Positions 1 to 9,573 of a stretch of 64,000 nucleotides of DNA are shown here, in pieces. Both the position numbers and the translations under genes were made by a program. The notes beneath the pieces were generated by a model that was not told where the DNA came from, made no database searches, and was given only the letters and a program-made list of their open reading frames with translations. Origin of the DNA: an uncultured Lachnospiraceae bacterium (GTDB lineage: Bacteria > Bacillota > Clostridia > Lachnospirales > Lachnospiraceae); the NCBI GenBank assembly GCA_910586585.1, contig CAJUKA010000008.1, forward strand, positions 1 through 64,000, given 5' to 3'. Within the stretch, counting starts at the first letter, position 1, and each line of letters starts with the position of its first letter.

Positions 1-250
1 CCTTATGATTTTCACCGATTTTGTTGAAACTGAAAAATGTCACAAAGTGCGTAAACTCAAGGACTTCTACGAATCCTTCCTTTGTAGACAACATGCGACT
101 TCCACATGCCGTGAGTGGGGAATAAAGATGCACTTGGCCTTGGTTTGTTGAGTAAATAAAAGTCATAAAATAGCGCTTTAATTCCTCACTAAACCTATAA
201 CGGGCGGCATATCTATCCTTATGTTTCCCCCAAAAATTAAGAACTGCTTT
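1..250 (-). CDS. Partial open frame running off the left edge
   Basis: A minus-strand frame is open from a stop at 251-253 to the first base of the window, about 83 codons, so its C-terminus lies outside. The first ATG in frame is at 166; coding may begin earlier at a non-ATG codon or be a remnant of a longer gene. The peptide is rich in aromatic and basic residues (for example WGKHKDRYAARY near its upstream end). I do not recognise the family. Its position beside mobile DNA would fit a decaying transposase or island gene, but that is a guess. Confidence 0.3.
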
Positions 251-385
251 TTAGACAAGCCCTTGATCGGTCTTGTCATGATTTGAAATCTGCTTTTTCT
301 ATAGCATATATTGTTTCATTTTAAATATATCATAAAATTTCATTTTCGGATAGGCTTTTCCGAAATAAAAATAGGCAGAAGAAAA

Positions 386-418
386 CCTCCAAATCCATTT
401 TGACTTGGAGGCATTTTT
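386..418. terminator. Bidirectional rho-independent terminator
   Basis: CCTCCAA (386-392) pairs with TTGGAGG (405-411). A T-run follows on the plus strand, and TTTTCTTC follows on the minus strand. It lies about 75 bp past the stop of the minus-strand membrane protein gene, so it probably ends that transcript. Confidence 0.6.
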
Positions 419-492
419 CCAACTATTTTTATCCTTAACAAATTTACGATATCACATAAGGTTTTCATAATTCGATCTGTTAGAGAGTGATC

Positions 493-1254
493 TCATCCTT
501 TAACAATTTCCTCAATCTGCATCAATAAACTTGATTTTACGTTTTCCCAAGATTGTTTATCTCCTATATGCTCATAAAATACTTTTATTATCTTTTCAAG
601 TTCTTGGCATTTTCCCGTAGTGTATTCATGAAATTTTGCAGTTTTTATATTAATCACGTTCTTTAATGCATCCAAATTTTGCACGACTATAGGATTAGGC
701 TGTATCCCAAACATTTCATCATTTCGTATCTTCAAATATTGATTACTATATTCTAATGCCTGTGCCTGAAGATTCATTGAAATATTTTTAATGTTATATG
801 CAGCCTGTTGAAACTCTATAATATCCGCATATACTTTAGCAAGTTTGCCATTTTTATAAAACGGTTGAAATAATCCAAGACTCATATTATTAAGAAAATC
901 AACATTTAACGCTGATAATCCAGAAATATTGCCAAATGGAAGAATAGACAAATCCGATGCCATATGTATTTGTTGTAAAGTATCCGCTGTTATTTTGGAC
1001 AAAACACACATATTGATATATAAGCTTTTAATGTTGTTCTCAGTCTTTTCAATAATAATACCACGCTCATGGAAATAGCTGACAAACGAAATTACAAAAG
1101 ACACAATGGAACTTGAAAAGATACCCAGCATAATATTTTGAATTATATTATAACCGACAGCCTGTGGTGCAAAGCATCCTAAAAGTACCACAAAAAATCC
1201 ACTTAATATAATTGCAACTGCACAGGCGGCAGCTGTCTTTTTGCTAATTTTCAT
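493..1254 (-). CDS. Hypothetical membrane protein with two N-terminal helices
   Basis: I do not recognise the family. I chose the ATG at 1254 because GAGGAGG lies just upstream; an in-frame start at 1275 has no such site. The 253-residue protein begins with a short basic stretch, then two hydrophobic segments at roughly residues 10-30 and 42-62 separated by a small loop, which suggests a hairpin in the membrane. The remaining 190 residues are soluble and helical, with a hydrophobic patch around the middle. It is a single gene followed by a terminator. The AT-rich composition matches its left-flank neighbours and differs from the element starting near 10 kb. Confidence 0.5.
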   Translation of the reverse strand: MKISKKTAAACAVAIILSGFFVVLLGCFAPQAVGYNIIQNIMLGIFSSSIVSFVISFVSYFHERGIIIEKTENNIKSLYINMCVLSKITADTLQQIHMASDLSILPFGNISGLSALNVDFLNNMSLGLFQPFYKNGKLAKVYADIIEFQQAAYNIKNISMNLQAQALEYSNQYLKIRNDEMFGIQPNPIVVQNLDALKNVINIKTAKFHEYTTGKCQELEKIIKVFYEHIGDKQSWENVKSSLLMQIEEIVKG

Positions 1255-1439
1255 AATTGCCTCCTCATAAACCATAATACAATCATATAAAACTAAAATA
1301 TTTCAAACAACATATATTGATAAAGCACATCTAATACTTTTATGGTATTTCATTCATTTACCTGTAATAACTCGCTTAATTTTACTGCTTTGTCGGATCT
1401 CATATTCACTTGTTCTACACTATGGAAATAGCTTAACGC

Positions 1440-2498
1440 CTATCCTTCTATAATAGCCTTCAAAGATTTCTCAATTTCTTCAATTGATGGCAAAGAACTC
1501 CGAATCTCCTTTGGTAAAACCTTGGATAACTGAAACTCCGAGATTCCAATTGGTACACTGCTTGCCTCCAATGAATATTCCGCAATTACATCATCCTTTG
1601 TTTTACAGATAATCAGACCTATCGTTGGATTATCCATGTCTGTTTTTAACTGATGATTTACTGCAACTACATAAGTTCCTACCTGACTGGTATATGATGC
1701 GTCAAACTCCCCTACTTTCAAATCAATAACAATATAACATCTCAACTTCATATGATAAAATAAAAGATCAATTGCCATCTCCTTTTTTCCTACCATAATT
1801 GGCTGTTGTCGCCCTATGTATGCAAAACCTTGTCCCAATTCTAGCAGAAATTTAGTAATATTACTTGTCAATGCATCTTCCAGTTCTTTTTCCCGATACC
1901 CTTCTGTCAATGTTAAGAAATCAAAATTGTAGGGATCTTTAATTACTTCCTTTGCCAGATCGCTTTGTAAAGCTGGAAGTTGTTTATCAAAATTTGTAAT
2001 TGCTTTTCCCTGCGACTTATATAAATTTACATCCAAAAAATTAAGCAACATAGCTCTACTCCAGCCGTTTTCAATGGTTTTTCGTATATAAAATAATGCT
2101 TCTGCTACACTTTGGCATTTAGTCATTATTAAAATATGATGTCCCCACGGTACAGAACAAATATTTTCCAAATCGTCAACAGCCTGTTGACGATTTTCAC
2201 TGTCACGTTTATAGAATTCAAAAAATCGCTTCATGTATTTTAAGTTGGTTACTGAAAAACCACTTACATTTGGAAATTCTTCCTTCATAGACTGGCTCAT
2301 TGTCTTATAAAAGCCTGCTCCCCAAACAGCGTCTGCATGTTTATCAGAAATTTCTTTTCCAATGTGCCAATACATTCTAATCATTTCCGTATTTACCAAT
2401 ACAGCCGCCTTCAGCTGACTGATATGAACAAGTTCTTTTATATCCTTAATCCACTGTTGGTAATTCTCATCATTTAAAATCTTTAAATCATTTGCCAT
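1440..2498 (-). CDS. YhcG/DUF1016-type PD-(D/E)XK nuclease-domain protein
   Basis: The protein of about 352 residues has the layout of the YhcG/DUF1016 family: an N-terminal helical domain with the conserved tract around WHIGK (near residue 45) and a C-terminal PD-(D/E)XK nuclease fold. The likely metal ligands are Asp in 'MAIDLLFYH' (near 244) and the Asp/Lys pair in 'VIDLKVGEFD' (near 259-261). Members are found in genomic islands and beside restriction systems; the substrate is not well defined. The ATG at 2498 is preceded by GGAG at a good distance; a TTG at 2510 is in frame but worse placed. It stands alone, with no methylase next to it. A defence or DNA-maintenance role is inference. 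Confidence 0.75.
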   Translation of the reverse strand: MANDLKILNDENYQQWIKDIKELVHISQLKAAVLVNTEMIRMYWHIGKEISDKHADAVWGAGFYKTMSQSMKEEFPNVSGFSVTNLKYMKRFFEFYKRDSENRQQAVDDLENICSVPWGHHILIMTKCQSVAEALFYIRKTIENGWSRAMLLNFLDVNLYKSQGKAITNFDKQLPALQSDLAKEVIKDPYNFDFLTLTEGYREKELEDALTSNITKFLLELGQGFAYIGRQQPIMVGKKEMAIDLLFYHMKLRCYIVIDLKVGEFDASYTSQVGTYVVAVNHQLKTDMDNPTIGLIICKTKDDVIAEYSLEASSVPIGISEFQLSKVLPKEIRSSLPSIEEIEKSLKAIIEG

Positions 2499-3023
2499 AT
2501 TTTTCTCCAAATTAACATTTTTTCTTAATCAGTATTTGCAATAATCATCCAATTAATATACTTCCACAATTTTTATAAATATATTGCCCCTACTTTTCAT
2601 CAATATTTTTCAGAATAAAAAATCTATTTTCCAATTCATCATCCCATTTTCGAATGACATACTTTCACCTTAGAAATTATAGAAAAAATACCACTCAAAC
2701 TTAAACAGCAAAACCCTTGATTTTCAAGGCCTTTCGAGATTTTAACTTTAAGCAGTTATTTTCCTGCAAATCCTTATAACAAATTCAGGTATTACTTTAG
2801 ATGTTTCTACAAGTTCTCCCCTAGTCACAAAGACCTCACAGTCCTCCGTAATAAAGTCATTATCATCATAATGACCTACTCCAAATATTATGTCAAATAT
2901 TTTTGATAAAATATATAGTATTATTTTTATTTATTCTACTCTTAAATATCAAATTCAATTCTTTCTACTGTTTTGTTTTTATGATAATGATTATTTAAAT
3001 AAGCACATGTATCAATCTATCCC
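2499..3023. other. Intergenic stretch with a gene remnant
   Basis: This AT-rich gap has no complete gene. It contains a small coding-like remnant (2748-2911, minus) and a weak hairpin CCTTGA/TCAAGG at 2715-2729 followed on the minus strand by GTTTTG, which could end minus-strand transcription. I see nothing else. Confidence 0.4.
2748..2911 (-). pseudogene. C-terminal gene remnant without a start
   Basis: A minus-strand frame of about 54 codons ends at TAA (2748-2750). Its latter part looks like real protein, with alternating acidic and hydrophobic residues (for example ITEDCEVFVTRGELVE). No ATG and no ribosome site lie upstream in frame, and a stop limits it on the 5' side near 2915-2925. 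The best reading is the tail of a gene lost by deletion or insertion. I cannot name the family. Confidence 0.3.
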
Positions 3024-4607
3024 CTACAATCGTGGATTTCTCAAATTTTTCAATAATGAAGTCAACAAAAAAACACAGAGATTAGTCAAAAGTATAACCA
3101 ACGAAACAGCAGAAGATTTACTCAAATATTCCATACTTCCCTCAAAATTTTTCAGAACAAGAGAATATGGCATAGTACGAGACGTATATAAGAAAACCAC
3201 TGCCGAAATGGTGATCATTGAATTATCAAAGTAATAAAAAAACATATCCAGAAATGTATTTTTCATATATGGTAAATACACACTCCAAAACATTTCTTTT
3301 GCAGGTATCTCATATAAGTGCGCAATATCCAAATATTCCGGACTCATATTGTTAAGTGAATGATACGCCAAAAGAAATGGTGATGCGAAAAAATGAGCTA
3401 TATTAACCATGATAAGAATTGTATATGAATTATATAAAACACTTCCTTTATATACAATCATATATCCTATTCCATATATAATCCCTGGAAGCATATATGA
3501 AAGTGTTGAGATAAAATATAATAATTTTCGTATCAACGGCCTATGGTCTCTATTTGCGAAATAGGCAGCACTAAATGATAAAGCGCTCCCAATAATTGAA
3601 ACAAAAAATGAAATAATAATTGAATTTATATAAAAATTTATATATGGTTTTGATATTACCTGTATAAGATTTTTCCACGTAAACGATAGTCTAATCGGAT
3701 AGTTTTCAGAAAAGCTCATAATAACAAATGATAATATGACTAAGCAGAAGAAAACAGAAACACAAAATAATGTAATATACGCAAAAAAATCACGTCTATG
3801 ATCTTCAGCTATTGAAAGTCTTTTATATACCATTCTCCTACTTACATGAGGAATCACCATTTCAAATATTGACATAAATAAAACAGGAAAAATTAACAAA
3901 GCACACAATATTATTCCTGATGAAAAATCCAATCCCCCTACAACCTGACGATATATTAATAAAGATATATTCTTTAACTTGCCTCCAACGACGAGGCATA
4001 CCCCATATTCTGTAAGAGACATACTGGCAACCAAAAACACTACACTAACAATTGTTTTTTTAATTTGTGGAATAGTAATGTTAAAAAAAACTTCTATCAT
4101 AGGTATCCCTAAAATCAATGCACTTTCATAGACAGCGCCATCTATTTCAAGCAAAGAATTTCTAAACATTAAAAATGCAATTGGAAATGTATACAATATC
4201 ATGCCCAATATAACACCAGCCTCCCCTAAAATAGGGAATCTAATACCAAAAACAGTATAAAGTAAGCCATTTTTCCCAAAAAGTGCAAGCAAGCTGAAGC
4301 CAAACGAAATAGGCGGCAAAAAAAGAGGCAAAGTGCAAAAAAAGGAAAAAAACGTCTTAAACTTTATATTTGTATGGGTAACACAAAATGCACAAACCAA
4401 AGAAATCGGCATAGTAAATGCAACTGTACCAATCATAATAATTACCGATCCTTTAATAGCACTATAAATTTCCGAACTAATAACAAAGTTTTTAGCATCT
4501 ATATTAAACAGATAGAAAATAATTCCTGATAAAGGTAACAAAATTATAATAGCGAGACTCACAAACACCCATAATTCTATAGCCTTAACTTTTCTAAACC
4601 TAACCAT
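3024..4607 (-). CDS. Fused two-domain ABC transporter permease (Fe3+/phosphonate/thiamine type)
   Basis: The 527-residue protein has about twelve hydrophobic segments and two repeats of the binding-protein-dependent permease domain, as in FbpB, ThiP and fused PhnU/V proteins. Conserved inner-loop EAA-like regions occur near 'YESALILGIPMIEVF' in the first half and 'LDIAHLYEIPAKEMF' in the second. It starts 2 bp after the stop of the ATPase gene and is the last gene of the metallophosphoesterase, binding protein, ATPase, permease unit. One gene thus supplies both halves of the membrane channel. The family handles ferric iron, 2-aminoethylphosphonate, thiamine or polyamines; the sequence alone does not decide which. 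Confidence 0.85.
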   Translation of the reverse strand: MVRFRKVKAIELWVFVSLAIIILLPLSGIIFYLFNIDAKNFVISSEIYSAIKGSVIIMIGTVAFTMPISLVCAFCVTHTNIKFKTFFSFFCTLPLFLPPISFGFSLLALFGKNGLLYTVFGIRFPILGEAGVILGMILYTFPIAFLMFRNSLLEIDGAVYESALILGIPMIEVFFNITIPQIKKTIVSVVFLVASMSLTEYGVCLVVGGKLKNISLLIYRQVVGGLDFSSGIILCALLIFPVLFMSIFEMVIPHVSRRMVYKRLSIAEDHRRDFFAYITLFCVSVFFCLVILSFVIMSFSENYPIRLSFTWKNLIQVISKPYINFYINSIIISFFVSIIGSALSFSAAYFANRDHRPLIRKLLYFISTLSYMLPGIIYGIGYMIVYKGSVLYNSYTILIMVNIAHFFASPFLLAYHSLNNMSPEYLDIAHLYEIPAKEMFWSVYLPYMKNTFLDMFFYYFDNSMITISAVVFLYTSRTMPYSLVLKNFEGSMEYLSKSSAVSLVILLTNLCVFLLTSLLKNLRNPRL

Positions 4608-4609
4608 AA

Positions 4610-5389
4610 CTATTCAAATACCATTACCTTTGACGGCGCAACTATTTTACAAAGATTTTCATACCTTTCCATCAATTGCTTATAGATAAAATTCTCGACA
4701 TACGTATTTTGAGGATATTTGAAAATTTCATCGGTTCTCCCTATCTGTTGTACTACACCCTCATAAAGAATTATTATCCTATCTGATAAGGTAAAAGCCT
4801 CCTCCTGGTCATGCGTAACATAAATCATTGTAACACCGAAATCATTTTGTAATTGTTTAATTAATATTCTTAAATTTTGACGTATAGTAACATCCAATGC
4901 TGAAAATGGCTCATCAAGCAAAAGTATGTGTGGATTCATAACCAAAGAACGAGCTATTGCTGTTCTCTGCTGTTGACCTCCAGATAACTGATATGGATAT
5001 CTACTAAGAAGTGTCTGCAGTTCACATTTTTGAATTATATCTTCTACCCATCTTATATCGAAACTTTTATTCTTTCTATTTTTGCTTTTTAATGCATATG
5101 TAACATTTTGCCAAACAGTCATATTAGGAAACAAGGAGTAGTTCTGAAAAACCATTCCTACGTTTCTTTGCACAGCTGACAAATATGCTGAGTCATTCCC
5201 CTCAATTTCAATACTCCCGCTATCACTTTTCTCCAATCCTGCAATTAACCTCAATAAGGTTGTTTTTCCGCATCCTGAAGCCCCTAATACAGAAATAAAT
5301 TCTCCTTTATTGACTGAAAAAGAAATATTCTTTAACACTTCTACATTTTTATATGATTTTGTTAGATTTTTTATTGTCAATGATTCCAT
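4610..5389 (-). CDS. ABC transporter ATP-binding protein (PotA/FbpC-like)
   Basis: This 259-residue ATPase shows every ABC signature: Walker A 'GASGCGKTT' (near residues 36-44), Q-loop 'MVFQNYSLF', signature 'LSGGQQQR', Walker B 'ILLLDEPFSALD' and H-loop 'VTHDQEEAF'. It is shorter than PotA or FbpC (about 350 residues) because the C-terminal TOBE regulatory domain is almost absent. It lies 30 bp downstream of the binding-protein gene and 2 bp upstream of the permease, so the three make one importer. ATP hydrolysis at the inner membrane face powers uptake of the ligand delivered by the lipoprotein. Confidence 0.92.
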   Translation of the reverse strand: MESLTIKNLTKSYKNVEVLKNISFSVNKGEFISVLGASGCGKTTLLRLIAGLEKSDSGSIEIEGNDSAYLSAVQRNVGMVFQNYSLFPNMTVWQNVTYALKSKNRKNKSFDIRWVEDIIQKCELQTLLSRYPYQLSGGQQQRTAIARSLVMNPHILLLDEPFSALDVTIRQNLRILIKQLQNDFGVTMIYVTHDQEEAFTLSDRIIILYEGVVQQIGRTDEIFKYPQNTYVENFIYKQLMERYENLCKIVAPSKVMVFE

Positions 5390-5419
5390 CTTATCACCAT
5401 TATAGATATAATATTTTAA

Positions 5420-6403
5420 TCAGTATTTCCATTGAGATACAAGATCATTCTTTAGATTATTATCTGTTATTGTACTCATATCTGCCATCGGAATGTTCTT
5501 AGGATAACCGGAAACTTCCTCCTTTTGATTCACAAAAATACCTCCCGGCGAAAAATTACTATTATCATAAACCACATAATCTGTCATAAGGTACTCATAA
5601 ATCTCTCGAACTGCACTACTATCATCTTTACCTTTTATTATTGCTGTTCCTGTTATATTAAAAGGTGCCCCACTATCAGGAATAATAATTTTTACTGGAG
5701 CCCCTTCAGCAACCTGACGATAAATATTCATTAAATCTATCAACCCAATTGCATTCTCACCACTTAAAAGCAACTGCGTAACATTATGACCAGACGAAAC
5801 AAATTGAGAAACATTGATCTGCAATTTATCAAGATACGCAAAGGCTTCCTCTTCTCCCCACATATTATACCAGTTATTAAAGAACATATATCCCGCCCCA
5901 GAAGTCTTTGCGGTTGGCATGACAATCCAATTCTTATATATTGGGTTTAGCAAATCTTCATAGCTATGCGGTTCAGGCAATCCTTCTTGCTCTAATACAT
6001 CAGTATTTACCACGATTCCCCCATCATATTTCTCCCAAACCCAATATTTCCCGCTTTCCGGATTCAATGAAGGAATTAAATACTCTGCTGTTTTATATTC
6101 TGAAACATCTGCCAGTAAATCATCTATTGTTTCCAATGAAGCACATTGTAATCCTACAATTATATCTGCATCTGTTTTTATTCCCTCAGCAGATATTTTG
6201 GCTCCACACTCCCCAGTCGAATAATGCTGCAAAATAATTTCATAGTCAGGAAATTGCTCTTCTAAGTGCTCTGTAAGAGATGCCTCTCTTTTTTCTTCCA
6301 TACATGAAAAAAGAATAATTTTATCTTTCTCTAAATTAGATCCACAACTACATAATCCTACTATAGTAATAGCTATTCCTAATATTCTAATTATCTTTTT
6401 CAT
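5420..6403 (-). CDS. Lipoprotein solute-binding protein of the ABC importer
   Basis: The 327-residue product starts with a signal peptide ending in a lipobox-like 'GLCSC' (residues 16-20), so it is probably tethered to the outer membrane face. The rest is a family 1 periplasmic-binding fold. 'DADIIVGLQ', 'TSGAGYMFF' and 'GEVAI-like GENAIGLIDL' resemble the FbpA/PhnS/ThiB group. The start at 6403 overlaps the metallophosphoesterase stop by 4 bp (ATGA), which implies translational coupling. Ligand: ferric iron, aminoethylphosphonate, thiamine and similar small anions are all possible. The coupled phosphoesterase makes a phosphorus compound a reasonable guess, not a conclusion. Confidence 0.8.
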   Translation of the reverse strand: MKKIIRILGIAITIVGLCSCGSNLEKDKIILFSCMEEKREASLTEHLEEQFPDYEIILQHYSTGECGAKISAEGIKTDADIIVGLQCASLETIDDLLADVSEYKTAEYLIPSLNPESGKYWVWEKYDGGIVVNTDVLEQEGLPEPHSYEDLLNPIYKNWIVMPTAKTSGAGYMFFNNWYNMWGEEEAFAYLDKLQINVSQFVSSGHNVTQLLLSGENAIGLIDLMNIYRQVAEGAPVKIIIPDSGAPFNITGTAIIKGKDDSSAVREIYEYLMTDYVVYDNSNFSPGGIFVNQKEEVSGYPKNIPMADMSTITDNNLKNDLVSQWKY

Positions 6404-8574
6404 AATCCTCTCCTCATTTTATCTTTTTCAAACTGTTCTTCAAGATGCTTTGCAATATTAATAGGATATGTATGGTCTTTATTTGGCCCTGGACAGATAT
6501 CATACTTCCACCCTTCCTTTGCCACACTATAATCATACTCAATGGTAAGTTGTCTAAGTAAGCCTGTTTGTTTGTTAATCTTTATTATTCTTGATTCAGG
6601 AGTATAATTCTCCTCATCCCACAAAGCACCTGACTGAAATATTTGTGCTCTATTGTGTTCAAAAGTTGGCTCACCAACTTTTGTATGAACATGTCCACAT
6701 AAAATAATATCTGAATATACTAACAGCCTGCTCTTTACTTTTGCATTGTCATCTCCCTCCTTTATATTAAGCCAATCAAACGGATGGTGAAACACCGTAA
6801 CTGAATATTTATCATTGCTTTCTAGATTTTGAATTATATCCTCTACAAATTGCTCACCAATCCATAAATTATTTTTATCCGAAGCACTGGATTTCTCCTT
6901 TTTGTTATTTCCACAATACCACGATGTATTCAAAACATTAAAGCGAAGTCCCGATAAATCTCGATATCCATATAAATATCTACCTTCAGACTCTTCGGGT
7001 AAAATATTCTCTAAAGGCTCTATAACAATTTCAGGATCTATTTCTCCTTTACAAAAAGAGATAAATTCACTAAATTTCTCATAAATCTTTCCTTCAGTTG
7101 CATCTGGTATCAGTTCTATATTTGCCTTATCATTAAGTTCTTTTCTATTTTCACTATTTGCTTCTGCCGCAAAAGTATTTATATCATGATTCCCTGTACA
7201 TAAAATAACATTTTGAATTGGTACACCTAACACATCTAATAATTTTTTAAGCCACTTTCCAAACTTTTCATAATCACTTTTGGTCGCACTCCATGCCAAA
7301 TCGCCAGATATTACAACAATATCTGGTTTCCAATCTGTTGGAATTTCATTTTGTAAAAAATTAAGTAATTTTTTTTCTAATACTATCTCTCTCTTCCGAA
7401 TTGCGACACTGCCTTTCTTGCTCAATTTGGCAGTTATTCCAAATTGTAAATCTGACAAATGCAAAACATTCACATAATCAGAGGAACTTTCATTAATTGC
7501 AGTTTCTGGTTGTACGGTAACCGCAACCTCTTTTAACGCTGTGTTAAAAATATTAATACTATTATCTTTCAAACGTTCCAACGGAAAATAAGTATCCTCC
7601 TTGAATCTTTTGTTCAACTGATAATCGATCCCCCATTCTTTATTACCTGATTCTCTATAACTATACGGAGTAATATGTACAGAACAATTAATTCCATTAA
7701 ATTCACCATACATAAATGAAAAAACCGCACCCTTAGAAAACTTATCCCCACCGCCGCAGGTAATTTGATAAATATTTCTTCCAGTATCCGGAAACAACGC
7801 AATTCCCAATCGATGATTATGTCCGCATAAATACAAGTCGACCCCTTTCTCATCAAAAATATCACTAAGCTCATCCATCTCACTCATTTCAAAAAAATCA
7901 CGTCCATGATGACCTAATACAAAAATAGGCTTTCTTCTATTCTCATCTCCCATCTTACTAAACACTTTTCTTAACTCTTCTGACTTAATATACAAATTAT
8001 GTGCATCTTTGGAACCTACTGATGTCAAACAAGTATTTAATATGAACAGATTTAATTTGGGTAACGCAATATAGCTATGTGGTTCACCGCGATTTATTTC
8101 ATATTCCCTTTTAAGAATTTTATGATGCATATCTTTAAATAGCATCATCCCTGCATCTATAAGCAAGGATCTTCGTTCCATATGTTTATAAGGACATCTT
8201 TTATCCACATCTATACAATTAGATAATGTAAGCGAATTATCACAATCTCTTATTTCCTGAATAAGCTTATATCGTTCACTACTTTCATCTCGTTGTATAT
8301 CATGATTCCCGACTGACCAAAAAACATTCTTCAATCCTTTTTTGGTGTTTTCTAAACCTAACACCAAAAATAAATCTGTAAGAAATTCTTCAGCTTCACC
8401 ATAAATGGCTTGGTTTGCAACATCACCTGAAATAAAGATATAATCAAATTTCAAGTGACCACATTCACGCTCTTTTTTTATAAATTTTATCAACTTCTCT
8501 TTGGCAGCATTCTCAGCCAAAGTACCACCAGAAAGGTGTAAATCCGAAAAATGTAACCACTTAAAACTTTCCAT
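6400..8574 (-). CDS. Tandem double-domain calcineurin-like metallophosphoesterase
   Basis: The protein (about 724 residues) carries two complete metallophosphoesterase domains. Domain 1 has 'HFSDLHLSGG' (near residues 6-15), 'ISGDVA', 'GNHDI', 'LGHHGRDFF' and 'CGHNHRLG'. Domain 2 (from about residue 370) has 'LHLSDLQFG', 'ISGDLAW', 'GNHDIN', 'FHHPFDWL' and 'CGHVHTKVG'. Each set gives the His, Asp and Asn ligands of a two-metal site. There is no signal peptide, so it acts in the cytoplasm, hydrolysing phosphomono- or diesters of unknown identity. The ATG at 8574 has GGGGG upstream; TTG at 8580 is the alternative. It is the first gene of the ABC importer unit and overlaps the binding-protein gene by 4 bp. 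Two intact domains in one chain are unusual. Confidence 0.8.
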   Translation of the reverse strand: MESFKWLHFSDLHLSGGTLAENAAKEKLIKFIKKERECGHLKFDYIFISGDVANQAIYGEAEEFLTDLFLVLGLENTKKGLKNVFWSVGNHDIQRDESSERYKLIQEIRDCDNSLTLSNCIDVDKRCPYKHMERRSLLIDAGMMLFKDMHHKILKREYEINRGEPHSYIALPKLNLFILNTCLTSVGSKDAHNLYIKSEELRKVFSKMGDENRRKPIFVLGHHGRDFFEMSEMDELSDIFDEKGVDLYLCGHNHRLGIALFPDTGRNIYQITCGGGDKFSKGAVFSFMYGEFNGINCSVHITPYSYRESGNKEWGIDYQLNKRFKEDTYFPLERLKDNSINIFNTALKEVAVTVQPETAINESSSDYVNVLHLSDLQFGITAKLSKKGSVAIRKREIVLEKKLLNFLQNEIPTDWKPDIVVISGDLAWSATKSDYEKFGKWLKKLLDVLGVPIQNVILCTGNHDINTFAAEANSENRKELNDKANIELIPDATEGKIYEKFSEFISFCKGEIDPEIVIEPLENILPEESEGRYLYGYRDLSGLRFNVLNTSWYCGNNKKEKSSASDKNNLWIGEQFVEDIIQNLESNDKYSVTVFHHPFDWLNIKEGDDNAKVKSRLLVYSDIILCGHVHTKVGEPTFEHNRAQIFQSGALWDEENYTPESRIIKINKQTGLLRQLTIEYDYSVAKEGWKYDICPGPNKDHTYPINIAKHLEEQFEKDKMRRGL

Positions 8575-8635
8575 AGCCAAATCCCCCTATTCAACATATC
8601 TTAATGTCATAGATTACTGCTCTATCCCAATTAAA

Positions 8636-8663
8636 ATTGTACCACACAATTGGATAAAATCAA
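8636..8663 (-). promoter_or_regulatory. Predicted sigma-A promoter of the phosphoesterase-ABC unit
   Basis: On the minus strand, TTGATT (8658-8663) and TACAAT (8636-8641) are separated by 16 bp, about 60 bp upstream of the phosphoesterase start. The match is good for a primary sigma factor promoter. Confidence 0.5.
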
Positions 8664-8693
8664 TATTATAGTCAATTTTTGACGAATAATATA

Positions 8694-8729
8694 TAAAAAT
8701 GGCAATCTGCTTGAAACGCAAATTGCCAT
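8694..8729 (-). terminator. Hairpin terminator downstream of the YyaC-like gene
   Basis: ATGGCAAT (8699-8706) pairs with ATTGCCAT (8722-8729), and on the minus strand the stem is followed by TTTTTATAT. It could end transcription from the YyaC-like gene before the phosphoesterase promoter. The rest of 8730-9006 shows nothing I can support. Confidence 0.45.
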
Positions 8730-9006
8730 ATCAAAAAGACTCTCTAAAATCTTAAATTTATCATACAGAAACCCACAAATTTAAATTTACAGACTTTTCT
8801 ATCATCCTAGTATATAACATTAAACTAGGATAATTCAAAATGATGAATATGTGCCAATAACTAGTACAACGAATACTAAGTTTCTGACTCATGAACACCG
8901 CTGCAAATGTTGATAAATCAAGTTGTCCTGAAAATGAATGTATTTATGCTTTACTAGCACCTATGTATGATTTCTGTAAAATAAAGTCACCTACTTCAAA
9001 GAATGC

Positions 9007-9573
9007 TTAATCAATTAGATTCATTTTTATCAATGTATTTGATAGACCGCTCTCAATAAAATCAGCCAGTTGCATAACTAGACTCATTCTTGTTGTTTGA
9101 ATAAATTCTTCAAAAGAGGACTTAGAATTTATTATTCCTGTAATACTAATATGACCTACATATGGCAAACCTTTTTCAAAAGCAATCCCAGGAACTAAAC
9201 CGCCATCTCGCAACCTTACGTTGCCAATTTGCATTTTATCATAACATAAAGCACTATCAATTGCAATAATAAATGGATTCTCATATTTTTGGTTTATATC
9301 TTGTATTATTTCATTTATATTAGCCGATTGCACTGTTCTATCAAAATCTCCATATACTATCCAATGCTGATGTTTTGAGTTAAGCTTATAACCAACCAAT
9401 GGTCCCAAGCAATCTCCTACAATATAATCCGATCCGATACAAAGAATTATTAACTGTTGACTAGATTTTAGCCTTCTATTTAGTAACCTTTCCAACGAAA
9501 CCTCAAATGCTACTCTGCTATTTTCTTCTAATATTTCATAGCAATGCTCTTCTATAGACTTGATCATTTTCAT
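9007..9573 (-). CDS. YyaC/DUF1256-family protein (sporulation-associated peptidase-like)
   Basis: The 188-residue protein carries the hallmarks of the YyaC (DUF1256) family, which has a hydrogenase-maturation-protease-like fold. They are 'CIGSDYIVGDCLGPLVG' around residues 45-61, 'AIDSALC' near 105, and the glycine-rich tract 'RLRDGGLVPG-like' near 122-130. B. subtilis YyaC is close in length and is a forespore-associated protein of unclear substrate. The ATG at 9573 is preceded by GAGGTG at a proper distance. No other sporulation gene is nearby; it sits alone between the ABC unit and the mobile element end, in AT-rich DNA. It may be a divergent copy acquired with the island. Confidence 0.75.
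   Translation of the reverse strand: MKMIKSIEEHCYEILEENSRVAFEVSLERLLNRRLKSSQQLIILCIGSDYIVGDCLGPLVGYKLNSKHQHWIVYGDFDRTVQSANINEIIQDINQKYENPFIIAIDSALCYDKMQIGNVRLRDGGLVPGIAFEKGLPYVGHISITGIINSKSSFEEFIQTTRMSLVMQLADFIESGLSNTLIKMNLID

Noticed and set aside
2890..3234. 114-residue plus-strand frame overlapping the permease 3' end
   Set aside because: Antisense to the conserved end of the permease and very Phe/Tyr/Ile rich, as expected from AT-rich shadow frames.
8891..9010. 39-residue plus-strand frame with two Cys next to the YyaC-like gene
   Set aside because: No ribosome site or promoter, and its stop overlaps that of the YyaC-like gene; too short to support.
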